36,308 nucleotides of DNA, from positions 1 to 36,308 of the forward strand of contig DBDJ01000043.1 of assembly GCA_002293525.1 (NCBI GenBank), in the 5' to 3' direction. This DNA comes from Lachnospiraceae bacterium UBA935. GTDB lineage: Bacteria > Bacillota > Clostridia > Lachnospirales > Lachnospiraceae. Both the position numbers and the translations under genes were made by a program. The notes beneath the pieces were generated by a model. The model was not told the origin of the DNA and did not search any database. It saw nothing but the letters and a program-made list of their open reading frames with translations. Each line of letters starts with the position of its first letter. Within the stretch, counting starts at the first letter, position 1. Positions 1 to 10,000 of the stretch are shown here, in pieces.

Positions 1-405
1 GTCAAAGACGGGATTATATAATAAGTGACAAATTAGGAACATAGCTGAAATAAAACTAATGAGAAAATAAAGAAAATGAGGAACATCTGCGAGGTATTTA
101 CAGTGTTTTCATTATAGCGTATAAGTAATGCAATAGCTTCACGATGATATTTTGAAAAGAGGTGAATATCATTGGAAAAAGATCCATTTAAAGAATATAT
201 ACGGAAAACGGAACTAGGGAAAAAGAAAGACTGAAATTTATACAGAGAAAAGATTTCCGAATGGCAAGAAGCTTATGGAGAAGTTGGTTGCGACATATGT
301 GGAATATTTAGGGCAAAAAGAGCTGGCTTCAACAAAATTTTGGGAATTAGAAAAGAGAATCATTAATGAAGGTGATATACTGATTTTACTAAGGGATTAA
401 AGGAC
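1..405. other. Decayed, AT-rich stretch without an intact gene
   Basis: No open frame of useful length is intact here. Around 172-235 a plus-strand reading starts after a ribosome-like GAGGTG and gives a short peptide beginning LEKDPFKEYIRK before it hits a stop. Around 268-400 another frame reads as a helical fragment with the motif YLGQKELASTKFWELEKRI and ends just before the acetyltransferase remnant. Both look like leftovers of small accessory proteins broken by indels. I cannot assign a family with confidence. No tRNA or terminator is evident. Confidence 0.4.
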
Positions 406-853
406 ATGAGAATGAAAATAAGTAAGATAACAGAAGACAAAAAGATATATATTGACTTACTATTGCTGGCCGACGAACAGGAAGAGGTGATAGATAAATA
501 CCTTGAACATGGTGAAATGTTCGTTTTAGATGACGACGGAGTAAAAGCGGAGTGCGTGGTCACACAAGAAGGCGAAGGTATTTATGAGCTGAAGAATATT
601 GCCGTCTTACCTAAGTTTCAGCGAAAAGGTTATGGAAAAAGCATGATAGAATTCCTGTTTTCCGCTTGCACTGAACATGTTTGTTGGGACGGGTGACGTT
701 CCCTCTGCGCTTTCATTTTATCAAAAGTGCGGTTTTAGGGAATCACACAGAAAGAATTTCTTTGTGGATAATTATGATCATCCTATGTTTGAAGCGGGAA
801 AACAATTGGTAGACATGGTTTATCTGAGACGGGATATTACAAAGAAATGGTAA
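406..853 (+). pseudogene. GNAT-family N-acetyltransferase, frameshifted
   Basis: The first part (406-696) encodes a GNAT N-terminal half with the acetyl-CoA loop region LPKFQRKGYGKSMIEFLF, the Q/RxxGxG/A signature of the family. The reading then runs out of frame. The rest of the same fold continues in the next frame from about 677, with FVGTGDVPSALSFYQKCGF and a C-terminal region ending in DITKKW before a stop at 851-853. Together the two pieces make about 148 residues, a normal size for a single-domain GNAT. A small indel near 670-680 therefore splits an otherwise complete gene. The acetylated substrate cannot be read from the sequence. It sits among other broken sequence, so recent decay is likelier than a programmed shift. 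Confidence 0.75.
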
Positions 854-1232
854 AGGATCAGCAAATATTAGTCTATGCTGAGCGGGTTGAAAATAAAGGA
901 TTTCTTTCTTAATAAAAAGCGCAACCTGTATGAAGATTTTGACTTGGTTTGTGGAGATATTTATATCCAGATGTTTCATGAGTGGACAAGTAAAAACAAA
1001 TTAAGTTTTGGATGAAAGAAGAACGGCTTTGGATTCACCTATAAGGTAATAAGTTATAGTATATAAGTTCTCGGTAAAAATGAAGCAAGAGATGTTCATC
1101 GAGGTCATTTTCATGACTTACAGCTATATTCACGGACTAAAACCTCCTAAAACCGTACTATAAAAAGGAAAAGCCAAGTTTTAGATAAAGTGGTGGCCCC
1201 CGAGCCCTCACCCTGCTCTATTTTCGATAAAC
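854..1232. other. Gap between the GNAT remnant and larC, with a small ORF remnant
   Basis: A 46-codon plus-strand reading spans 875-1015 and contains YEDFDLVCGDIYIQMFHEW. It has no convincing ribosome site and I do not recognise a family, so I treat it as a remnant. The remainder to 1232 contains multiple stops in all frames. No clear hairpin terminator for larC was found, although larC ends here on the minus strand. Confidence 0.35.
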
Positions 1233-2549
1233 TTAATGATCCAACAGCTTAAGTACCTCACTCGTCGACATCCCCTGTTCTCTGGCGATTTTCGCAATGT
1301 CCTCGTACTCGGGCTTGGATTTCGTCACACCGAATCCCTGCGAGGTTTTGATCCGCACCTTTCCATAGACTGTTTCGGTTTCCGTCAGTTCTCTTTGCAG
1401 TACATAGCGGCGGCTGGAATATTCCCTGATTCCCAGCGTGGCTGTATGCTTGAAGATCAGTGGTAGTATTTTGTCTTTATCGTTTGTACGGCACATGCAG
1501 GTAAGACTCAGCCCCACACGGCCCTTTTTCATAACGATCGGCGTTGTGTAAACATCAAGTGCGCCCTCGTCGAATAAAAGCTGGGCGGCAAAAGCCACTG
1601 TCTCTGGGGTCATGTCATCTAAGTTGCATACAAGCTCGGTGATTTCCTCGTTGACAGCATCAGCTTCACCGATAAAGGCGCGGACGCAGTTGGCCTTTTC
1701 AAAATCCTTCCGGCCCATGCCGTAACCGATCTTGTCAACTGTCATAAGCGGCATTTTGCTAAAATCCTTGGCAAAGTGCTTTAACAGGGCCGCCCCGGTC
1801 GGGGTACACAGTTCTCCGCTGACAATATTGTCGCTGTATACGGGGGTGCCCTGCAAAATGTAAGCAGTCGCAGGAGCGGGAACCGGTAAGATGCCGTGTG
1901 CGCAGCGGACATGACCGCTGCCGACATTCACTGGAGAGGCAATGATATGCTCCGGCGCAAGTTCGTCGATCAGCATACAGACACCGACAATATCGGCAAT
2001 CGCGTCAAGTTCTCCCACCTCATGGAAGTGGATTTGCTCGGCCGGCACACCATGGACATGGCTCTCGGCTTCAGCTATCTGCTTATATACTTCAATTGCA
2101 TTTTTCTTTGCGGCAGCGGAAATATTAAGATGTTCGATCAGATGTCCGATCTCATGTAAGCTGTTATGACTGTTGCTATGGTTATGATTATGCTTATGAT
2201 CGTGGCTATGATCATGATCATGATCGCGGCTATGTTCATGATCGTGGCTATGATCATGGTCATGTTCATGATCGCGGCTATGTTCATGAACATACCAATG
2301 CTGTTGTTCAAAGTTGACATGTTGATAATCTGGGCCGAATCCTTCTTCATGGCCATTTACCTCAACCTTGATATGAGTGCCGGTAATGCCGCATTTCACC
2401 GATGGCACGACGCTGATCATCACTCCTGGAATCCCGATACTGTTCAGGCGGCTTAGGAAGTGGCTGGGATTATCGTGTAGTTCAAGCAGTGCTGCCATCA
2501 GCATATCTCCGGCAGCACCCATGTTGCATTCTAGATAAAGTGTTTTCAT
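1233..2549 (-). CDS. larC: Nickel-pincer cofactor biosynthesis protein LarC
   Basis: LarC is the nickel insertase that completes the nickel-pincer nucleotide cofactor of lactate racemase and related enzymes (known for the family). The 438-residue product begins MKTLYLECNMGAAGDM, the conserved start of LarC. It has a His-rich stretch at roughly residues 70-135, then HFHEVGELDAIADIVG, and the C-terminal domain (ETVYGKVRIKTSQGFGV and KPEYEDIAKIAREQG) in one continuous frame. In Lactobacillus plantarum LarC1 and LarC2 are joined by a programmed frameshift; here no shift is needed. The His stretch is encoded by a short tandem repeat and fits nickel binding. The start codon overlaps the stop of an upstream minus-strand reading frame (ATGA), so it was probably translated as part of an operon. 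LarB and LarE are not in the window. It lies between two decayed genes, so its own usefulness to the host is uncertain. Confidence 0.93.
   Translation of the reverse strand: MKTLYLECNMGAAGDMLMAALLELHDNPSHFLSRLNSIGIPGVMISVVPSVKCGITGTHIKVEVNGHEEGFGPDYQHVNFEQQHWYVHEHSRDHEHDHDHSHDHEHSRDHDHDHSHDHKHNHNHSNSHNSLHEIGHLIEHLNISAAAKKNAIEVYKQIAEAESHVHGVPAEQIHFHEVGELDAIADIVGVCMLIDELAPEHIIASPVNVGSGHVRCAHGILPVPAPATAYILQGTPVYSDNIVSGELCTPTGAALLKHFAKDFSKMPLMTVDKIGYGMGRKDFEKANCVRAFIGEADAVNEEITELVCNLDDMTPETVAFAAQLLFDEGALDVYTTPIVMKKGRVGLSLTCMCRTNDKDKILPLIFKHTATLGIREYSSRRYVLQRELTETETVYGKVRIKTSQGFGVTKSKPEYEDIAKIAREQGMSTSEVLKLLDH
2180..2305 (-). repeat. Short tandem repeat coding the His-rich stretch of LarC
   Basis: The plus strand shows repeated CATGATCATGATCGCGGCTA-type units, which on the minus strand read as alternating His-Asp/Glu/Ser codons such as HDHDHSHDHEHSRDH. 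Copies are imperfect but clearly related. The protein segment is a likely metal-binding loop of variable length. Confidence 0.75.
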
Positions 2550-2707
2550 GCTGGCTCCAATGTGATATTTATTTCAGTTACGTTTTCTCCTGTAAAGGCT
2601 TCGATTTCTTCCGGTGTCAGCCAGTTTCGGATTGGCTTGATTGAATTGGAATAGACTATTAAGATGATCAAAATAGTAACAGCAAAAGACGGCGGGGTTC
2701 TTCCTTT
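2546..2707 (-). pseudogene. 3' remnant of a gene upstream of and coupled to larC
   Basis: A minus-strand frame is open from 2707 and stops at 2548-2546, where its TGA overlaps the larC ATG. Its end reads RNWLTPEEIEAFTGENV and closes with INITLEPA. The ATGA overlap is typical of a real operon partner. No start codon with a ribosome site is present, and upstream sequence belongs to unrelated decayed DNA, so the 5' part seems lost. I do not recognise the family; it does not match the ends of LarA, LarB or LarE as I know them. Confidence 0.4.
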
Positions 2708-2790
2708 CTACAGGCAGAAGAAAGCCTGATGATAGTTGGCAAAAGCCTGATATCCGACTTTGCCGATGTTCTGTATGGGAGAGTTATCTT

Positions 2791-3490
2791 ATGGGACGGG
2801 GATGGTTACTTTCCGGTGAACTGCCAGTAGTTTTAATGCAAAATTCAGGGTTAGGATTGTCATTAAACGCTATAGCATCTCTGGTGATACCGTTTGAAAT
2901 CGGTATGCTTTATATTATCAGTGTCCGTGGGTATGATGACAAGGACACAGTTGAGAACAAAATAATGGGCTCACTTACTATGACATTGCTGAATGATTTG
3001 AAGATCGAATCTAAGATACTGCAAAATGATAATTGCCATGAGATTGCCGGCTGGGCAAAAGAAGTAGTCACAAATGGCAATTGTGCCTCTATATTTAATC
3101 CGAATATAAGAAGAGAAGAAGGATGGCAGTTTCTTAATGAATCCTGGCAATGTTTTTGTGGCCGGGGAGCAGAAAGCAAAGAATTTTTTTCATATAATGG
3201 TAGACAATAATATGTATGAATCTACGGGAGGGCAGAAGACCTGTCATATGGATTGGGATTTCGCTGAGATGGCAAGACTGGCAGGATATCAGACATGCTT
3301 CAGTTGTAATGGAATAGCCGGATTCAGTGAAGCATTAAGATCCGTCTATGGAGTCAATAAGGGATCAGTGTTTTTTCACTTGATAGTGAAAGAAAAAACG
3401 CAGGATATTGCAGACCGAATCAGTATTTCTTTACCTGAGATCAGGAAACGACTGTACAAGATACTAAAAGGTAAGGACGAATCGCCATGA
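2791..3490 (+). pseudogene. TPP-dependent decarboxylase (phosphonopyruvate/sulfopyruvate type), broken
   Basis: The first piece (2791-3210) contains LPVVLMQNSGLGLSLNAIAS, the characteristic motif of the N-terminal (PYR) domain of phosphonopyruvate and sulfopyruvate decarboxylases. The second piece (3137-3490, another frame) contains FHIMVDNNMYESTGGQ, a hallmark of the C-terminal TPP-binding half, and runs to a normal end. The roughly 60 N-terminal residues and the middle section that would carry the GDG TPP-binding motif are absent. An internal deletion and frame change have therefore removed the cofactor site. An intact enzyme of this family decarboxylates phosphonopyruvate (phosphonate synthesis) or sulfopyruvate (coenzyme M-type metabolism). 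No PEP mutase is nearby. Neither fragment could work alone. Confidence 0.75.
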
Positions 3491-3571
3491 TCTTAAGATT
3501 TTATATGGATTTTTAATACGTCAGATGCTAAAATACAAGTAATTGTTTATTTGGAACAATTCATGGAATCT

Positions 3572-3588
3572 AAGGAGGTTCTGATTTG
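3572..3588 (+). promoter_or_regulatory. Ribosome binding site fixing a TTG start
   Basis: AAGGAGG at 3572-3578 lies 7 bases before TTG at 3586-3588. It supports TTG as the start of the MurF-Alr fusion, since no better-placed ATG exists upstream. Confidence 0.8.
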
Positions 3589-6096
3589 AGCAGACTGACA
3601 TTTAAAGAAGCAGTGGACTGTACAGGCGGGTCAACTGCATACACGGGGGAAGACTTTCCTTTATCTAATATATGCTTTGATTCACGCAAAAATGTGAAAG
3701 GGGCGGCGTTCGTTGCCTTGGTTACCGAAAAAGATAACGGCCACCGTTATGTTTCCGTTTCTGCCCAAAAAGGCGCCCGGGCGGCCATCGTATCAGAGGA
3801 TGTGAGCACCGACATCCCGACCATAAGGGTTGCAGATACGAGGAAAGCATATCAGGACATTGCCACCTATTGCCGGAACCAGTTTCATGGACCGGTGGTT
3901 GCCTTGACCGGAAGTAACGGCAAGACAACGGTTAAGGATATGCTGGCAGCGGTATTAGCCTCAAAATATAAAGTGCTGGCGACAGAGAAAAATTATAACA
4001 ATGATCTGGGCGTGCCCCAGACCCTGCTTAAGCTTGATCATACTTATGATGTTGCCGTGGTTGAGATCGGAATGAACCACAGCGGCGAGATCCGCAGTCT
4101 CGCCAACATAGTAAAGCCCGATATCGCTGCTGTCACCAAGATCGGAACTGCCCACATGGGCAATCTGGGCGGCACCAGACATGCTGTGTTTCATGCCAAG
4201 ATGGAAATAGCAGAAGGCTTATCAAACGGCGGGACGCTGGTTTTGTGCAGTGACGATGATCTGCTGGCTGACGTTACCTCCGATCGCCTGCAGGTTCTTT
4301 TCTGTGGCTTGCGGGAGGAGGAACGTAATTTCCTGTATGCAACGGATATTACTCAATGCTGGGATGAAAGCGGCTTGGGCCTCAGTTTTTCTATGCATTA
4401 TCAGGGAAACAGCTATCCGTGCTCATTGCCGGTACTGGGGCGGCATAACGTGCAGAATGCCTTGCTGGCCTTGACCATCGGAATCAGGCTGGGCGTTCCG
4501 GCTGACTTGGCGATCAAGGCGATACAATCATATCCGCGCAGTTCCATGCGGCTGGAAACAGCAACGGTCCGCGGCATTCGGTTTATCAAGGATTATTACA
4601 ACGCCAGTCCGGACTCGACCATGGCCGCTATCGATACCTTGTCAGAGATAGGCGGCGGCAGTACCCGTATCGCTGTCCTGGGTGATCTGATGGAGCTGGG
4701 GGAAGCGAGCGGAGCGCTGCACCGTGAGCTGGCCGAATATACCCGGGGCCGGGCAGACCGGGTCTATTATGTCGGCGCATATGGAAACGAGTTTCTGAAG
4801 GGCAGGAGCGATGCTTCCTGTTTTGCCTCAAAAGAAGCACTGGATGCCGCGCTCTCATCAGCTGTTATTCGGGAAGAGATAAGCAGCGGCGATATCGTCC
4901 TGATCAAAGGGTCGAACGGGATGAAGATGTGGGAACAGTATGAACTGCTGTACAAACTGCTTGAACGCGGCAGCGCCGTAGCGGCACAGACCCGTCTTCT
5001 GGTAGACGTAGATGCCCTGAAACATAATTATGCTGCTATCAAACAGTATGTGGGCAGCTCCGTGAAGGTCGTGCCGGTGATCAAGGCCGACGCTTATAGC
5101 ACCGGGGCGAATCTGCTGGCGGATATCTACAGCGACTGCAGCTTTTTTGCCGTAGCCGATCTGCGTGAAGCGGAGGAGCTTCACCGGGTGATGAAGAATG
5201 CCCGGTTTCTGATTCTTTATCAGGCTTTTCCCTACGAAGCCGATTGGATTGCCGAACGAAGCGATTACGTAACGATGTCGGTCGGAGAGCCTGAGTTTGC
5301 CATGGCTCTCAATAAAGCAGCTGCCAAAGCCGATAAAATGCTGACAATCCATATCGAAGTGGATACCGGCATGAGCCGGCTGGGGGTTCTGGCTGACGAA
5401 TGTGAGCAGTTGGCGGCGGTCATCGCAGCATGCCGGAATCTGACGGTCGAAGGGATCTATACGCATTATTCCAGTGCCGACATGTACGCACCTGAGGATT
5501 TGGAATACACGGCCATGCAGACAGATACATTTAAGCGGGCTGTCGCTATGATCGAAAACCGGATCGGCACGGTTCCTTATAAACATGCCTGTGCCGGGGC
5601 GGCAATCTTCAATCCCGAGGCAGAATTATTCAACATGGTGCGGCCGGGGTATATCTTGCGTGGTTATTATCCCTGCGAAGAAATCAAGGATAAGATCACC
5701 TTGAAGCCGGTCCTCACATATGTTACCCGGATTACCCAGGTCAAGGAGTTCGCGGCCGGCGCAAGCATCAGCTATGGCCGCACCTTCGTCACGAAGCGGA
5801 AGACGCAGCTTGCGGAAATCCCGGTCGGCTATTCTGACGGGGTCATGCGCAGATTGTCCAATAACGGGGCCTTTGTGATCAAGGGACAGCTGGCACCGAT
5901 CGTCGGGAACGTGACCATGGACTACACCATAGTTGATGTCACCGACATCAGCCCGATGGTAAATGCCGGGGATGAAGTCGCCATCTTCGACAATGTCAAT
6001 ATGACCGTTGAGCGGATGGCGGAACTGTGCGGAACGATAGGCTATGAAATCATCACGAATATCAAAGATAAGGCTGATCGGATAGAAGTATTTTAG
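3586..6096 (+). CDS. MurF ligase-alanine racemase fusion
   Basis: This 836-residue protein joins two peptidoglycan precursor enzymes. Residues 1 to about 460 are MurF, which adds D-Ala-D-Ala to UDP-MurNAc-tripeptide: the ATP loop TGSNGKTT is at 108-115, followed by EKNYNNDLGVPQTLL and VEIGMNHSGEI. Residues from about 467 are a fold-III alanine racemase: LLVDVDALKHNYAAI, the PLP lysine in PVIKADAYSTG (K500) and the catalytic Tyr in SYGRTF (Y730). Such fusions are known, notably in Bacteroidota, and would channel D-Ala toward D-Ala-D-Ala use. The racemase is atypical: the usual KANAYGHG reads KADAYSTG, and the usual NSAA near the substrate site reads CAGA. Specificity for another amino acid such as serine cannot be excluded. 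The TTG start has a perfect ribosome site. It is followed 72 bases later by the C39-like peptidase. Confidence 0.92.
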   Translation: MSRLTFKEAVDCTGGSTAYTGEDFPLSNICFDSRKNVKGAAFVALVTEKDNGHRYVSVSAQKGARAAIVSEDVSTDIPTIRVADTRKAYQDIATYCRNQFHGPVVALTGSNGKTTVKDMLAAVLASKYKVLATEKNYNNDLGVPQTLLKLDHTYDVAVVEIGMNHSGEIRSLANIVKPDIAAVTKIGTAHMGNLGGTRHAVFHAKMEIAEGLSNGGTLVLCSDDDLLADVTSDRLQVLFCGLREEERNFLYATDITQCWDESGLGLSFSMHYQGNSYPCSLPVLGRHNVQNALLALTIGIRLGVPADLAIKAIQSYPRSSMRLETATVRGIRFIKDYYNASPDSTMAAIDTLSEIGGGSTRIAVLGDLMELGEASGALHRELAEYTRGRADRVYYVGAYGNEFLKGRSDASCFASKEALDAALSSAVIREEISSGDIVLIKGSNGMKMWEQYELLYKLLERGSAVAAQTRLLVDVDALKHNYAAIKQYVGSSVKVVPVIKADAYSTGANLLADIYSDCSFFAVADLREAEELHRVMKNARFLILYQAFPYEADWIAERSDYVTMSVGEPEFAMALNKAAAKADKMLTIHIEVDTGMSRLGVLADECEQLAAVIAACRNLTVEGIYTHYSSADMYAPEDLEYTAMQTDTFKRAVAMIENRIGTVPYKHACAGAAIFNPEAELFNMVRPGYILRGYYPCEEIKDKITLKPVLTYVTRITQVKEFAAGASISYGRTFVTKRKTQLAEIPVGYSDGVMRRLSNNGAFVIKGQLAPIVGNVTMDYTIVDVTDISPMVNAGDEVAIFDNVNMTVERMAELCGTIGYEIITNIKDKADRIEVF

Positions 6097-6168
6097 ATTA
6101 TCGGTTAATCTTAAGGTTAATCGGTTTCGAATGCAGTTATTTACGAGTTAAGAAGGAGGCTGTTCTGC

Positions 6169-6786
6169 TTGGAACTAAAAGAGATCAAGGCGCTGGAGGT
6201 TTACGGAAAAAAGTCGGTGTATTTTGGCGGAAGCCAGAGCTGGTATATGGACAACTGGATGCGGATGTCCGGATGCGCGCCTACGGCGGCGTCCAATATC
6301 GTCTGGTATCTGTCCCGCACCCGCAGCGGCCTTAAGTCTCTTAGCGGAGCAAAAGATTACAGCCAGGAAGCATGCCGGGAGCTGATGACCCGGATGTTTT
6401 CCTATGTAGAACCGGGACGGGGCGGGGTCAGGAAGCCGTCCGTTTTCACCGCGGGACTGACGCGCTATGCCAAGGAAAGATCGTTTGCCGCCCAAAGCGA
6501 TATTTACTATATTCCTTCGCATTTTAAAGGAAGACCCTCCTATGCAGAAGGGGAGCATTTTCTGCAGGAGGCGCTGCGGCGGGATCTGCCGGTAGCTTTT
6601 CTCAATTATTCCGCCGGCGACCAGAAACAGATCGAGGCCTGGCATTGGGTGACGATCATGGCTTACCGGCCTAAGGAAGCGAAAGCGGTCATATCCGACC
6701 TAGGGATCAAAAAAGAAATCTCACTGAAACAGTGGTGGGAAACGTCGTTCTGGGGCGGGGCTTTGGCTTGGGTTGACGTGCAATGA
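6169..6786 (+). CDS. C39-like cysteine peptidase domain protein
   Basis: The 205-residue protein has the outline of a papain-like C39/BtrH-type domain: MSGCAPTAASNIVWYL with Cys36 as likely nucleophile, AWHWVTIMAY with His159, and VISDLG with Asp177 in the expected third position. It has no signal peptide, so it should act in the cytoplasm or by partner-dependent export. A TTG start at 6169 is supported by AAGGAGG at 6153-6159. It follows the MurF-Alr fusion in the same direction with a 72-base gap, which suggests co-transcription and a link to the cell wall or peptide trimming. The real substrate is unknown. Confidence 0.7.
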   Translation: MELKEIKALEVYGKKSVYFGGSQSWYMDNWMRMSGCAPTAASNIVWYLSRTRSGLKSLSGAKDYSQEACRELMTRMFSYVEPGRGGVRKPSVFTAGLTRYAKERSFAAQSDIYYIPSHFKGRPSYAEGEHFLQEALRRDLPVAFLNYSAGDQKQIEAWHWVTIMAYRPKEAKAVISDLGIKKEISLKQWWETSFWGGALAWVDVQ

Positions 6787-7096
6787 TTCTGACTTTCGCA
6801 CAATTGACTTACTGTGCCCATTCTGTTCATTCTGTTATCACCATGTTCCGGGTGAAAATCCAATATTAAATCATGAAACAATCCACATTAATTGATATTA
6901 TATTTAGAATTACTCAAATTTAATATATAGCTTTTTGTTATTGATGTATCGAATAATATATTATAAAATTGATTTAGGTACAGGATATGCCCCTGTATTT
7001 GCTCATTGATTATCAGATTGCAAACAGAAAGCGAGGATAGGTGGACAGATGTTTCGTTAGCAAACCAAACATCCAACAAGAAGGGAGATATTACAA
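6787..7096 (+). promoter_or_regulatory. Intergenic region with possible promoter for the phosphoesterase gene
   Basis: This 310-base stretch is strongly AT-rich compared with its flanks. A possible sigma-A promoter is TTGTTA (6935-6940) with TATATT (6957-6962), spacer 16. A small hairpin TACAGG...CCTGTA follows near 6977-6995. The ribosome site AAGGGAG at 7081-7087 precedes the ATG at 7097. No terminator for the upstream pair was recognised. Confidence 0.35.
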
Positions 7097-10000
7097 ATGA
7101 TAAAACACATGACATCGTACTTTTTGATATTAATATTACTGATTGCCACATGGAGCGTGGCTGTATCCTCCGGCCCGGCTTATGCGGCAGGACAAGCTGC
7201 GGCCCAAAGGGCTGCCGGCACCTTGCCGTTTGAATTTGCAGCGGCGGCCACGCCAGGGAAAGCCCCGGGGTTCATGGAGGCTCCCTATATCGACAGCGAA
7301 GGCTGGATTCATTTAAAATCTTTGACGGATCAGTTCATCTGGCTGGAAGACGGCCCGTCTTTTGCCGACGGGGAATTGGAGTTTGAGTGGAAGCTGTCAT
7401 CCCGCAGCAGCAATATTTCCTTTACTATCTTAAGCCGCTTTTCCGGTTTGCAGCCCGGCGCGACGGGACACCCCGTATTTGCCGGGGCGCAGTACATCAA
7501 CAGCGGCGACTGGATGACCCAGTACTGGCTGGGCAGCGGAGAACTATATTCAGCCATCGGCAAGCCGGTTCTTAACGGAGCAGCAAACACCGCCGCCATT
7601 CCCATGGCAGCTCCGGAGGTACATCTGGTCCGCGTTGCTTTTGCGGGGACGACAATGACGGTTACCATCGACGGCGTAGAGCAGGGAAGCCTCCCGGTCA
7701 GGAGCGATCTCCCGGTGGCTTCCGGCAAACTGGGTTTCCGCAACCATAACGGCAATGTTCAGGATTTCATGCTGCGAAATATCCGCATGAGGGCAAGCGG
7801 CCAGACAGAATGGCAGTATTACGGGGACAATTCTTCTATGCCGGATCCTGTCCCCTTAAGCATCATCACCGACATTGAGGAAGTTAAAAGCGGACAAAGC
7901 ATCAACTTTGCCGCCTCGACTAAATCGGTAAGTTGGATTGTGGAAGGCGGCGGTGCCGGCACTTCCATCAATGAATCGGGGCAGCTGACGGTGGGTGCCG
8001 ACGAGCCGTCAGGGACAATGCTGACAGTCAAAGCTTCCCTATGGTCACATCCACAAGTCATCGTTGCTGAAACAGTACAGGTAGTGGACGATAATGATGC
8101 CGGCAGGGTCGTATTCGGGGTGCTTTCCGACATCCATGTGGGAACCTCGGACAGTTCCAGCTCTGCTTATCCCAACAACCAGCGCTTTGCGGCGGTGCTT
8201 GACTGGTACGGTAGGCAAGGTGTGGATGCCGTAGCATTGGGCGGCGATCTCAGTGACTTCGGCCGGACAAACGACTGGAACCAGTTTCAGGCCGTTGTCC
8301 AGAATCGCTTGGATTCTCCGCATGATCCCGCCCCTGACAAGCCGGTGATGGTGGCGGCAATGGGAAACCATGATGCCTATGGCGGCGGTACGGGCGCCTT
8401 TGTCCAGGCGACCGGCCAAAAGACCAACGCGGATTATGTAATAGGCGGCTACCATTTTATTACGGTTAACCCAGGGGCGGTCATAAGCGGTGAGAATGCA
8501 GGAGTCGCTTCTCAGGGCTTTAACACGGTCAGTTCGTCGGCAAGCTATGATAATTCGTTTGCTCAGGCCACCAAGAACTGGCTGCGGGCGCGGATTGACC
8601 TGGCTAAAGCCGAGGATCCCGCCAAACCGATCTTCATCATGTGTCATTGGCCGATCCAGAACACCTTTTATGTTTCCGACGAATGGTATACCAGTAGTTT
8701 CGGTAACAACGACACCAATTATTTCTTTAAAAATGACCCTCAGGTAGTGCTCTTTTCCGGTCATATCCATAGTCCGAATCAAGATCCCCGTTCTATTTGG
8801 CAGGGCGGCTTCACTTCCGTCAATACCGGGTCGATGCACTACATGGAGATGGAAGGCTCCGGCAGTGCCGGCCAGTCCTATCTGGGATATAAACAGGACG
8901 GCGTAAGCGCCAATTCACATCCCCGCAATCCGGTTAATCCCGCAAGCGAATCCAATGTTCCGATGATGCAGGGCATGATCGTGGAAGTCGAGGGCTCGGA
9001 AGTAACGATAAAAAACTATGACTTTGACGCCACAGCCGGACCGTCGGGCCAGGCGGAACTGGAGCAGGTCTGGACCTTCGACGTGTCCCAGCCCGCGAAC
9101 TTCCCCTATACTGCTGCCCGGCGCGAGGCCGCCAAAACAGCTCCCCTGTTTGATGACAGCAAGCCGGCCGGCACAGCGGTAACCGGTGAGATCGACGTTC
9201 AATCCCGCCCCAACGATCAGACCAAAATCGATGTAACCTTTCAGCAAGCCACAATGCCGGATGGAATTCCCAGCAATGCCGGTAAGGAGGTAGTCCATTC
9301 CTATCAATTCGAAATCAGGAATCTTCATACCGGTGTCCTCGTTAAAACCGCCTGGCAGTGGTCCGATTTCATGTGGCCGACCCGGCTCAGACAGGAATAC
9401 TATACCCAGACGCTGGGAGGTCTGCAGCCCAATGTTGAATATGAGCTGCGCATTTACGCCTTTGGATCTTTCCAGCAGCAGAGCAGCCAGTATCTGCGGG
9501 AGACTTTCACTATCGGCGGGAATCAGACATCCTCGCCGGAGTATGACCTCTCCTTTAACAATACCTTGGATAACGGGACGGGGGAGCCGGCATTGGTGCA
9601 AGTCTTAAGTACGGCCAGTCCTGCCAGCCTGACCAGCGGGACAGTAACAATACCGGAATATGTGGATGCTGGTGTGTCCGGTCAAAAGGCTCTGCGTCTT
9701 GCCGCTTCCAGTGCCGCCCCGAAAACAAGCACCTATATTGATCTGGGCAATAGGTTCAACTATAACCAGAGTTTTACCTTCGCATTTGATATCTATGTAA
9801 ATGACGGGTATACCAATGACGCGGCAATCTTTAGCAATAAAGACTGGACCAGTGGAAGCAATGCCGGCTTCATCGTAAGCGCACACAGTAGCGGCGGCAT
9901 CCGGCTAAATTATAACGTCGGCGGCGGAAGCCGCTCAGATATCACCTTGGGAAATAAGAGCACTACGGTCGGGCAATGGATCCATGTCGCCGCTGTCTTC

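Noticed and set aside
2180..2305. CRISPR-like or regulatory direct repeats
   Set aside because: The repeat is in frame in larC and encodes a His-rich metal-binding stretch; units are short with no spacers.
4858..5586. 242-codon minus-strand frame inside the racemase part of the fusion gene
   Set aside because: It is a shadow of a well-conserved coding region on the other strand, with no recognisable motif or ribosome site.
6098..6132. Terminator after the MurF-Alr fusion (GGTTAATC repeats)
   Set aside because: The repeated GGTTAATC copies are direct, not inverted, and no T run follows; co-transcription with the peptidase gene is likelier.
8045..8839. 264-codon minus-strand frame within the phosphoesterase gene
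   Set aside because: It lies opposite the intact metal-binding motifs and has no own features.
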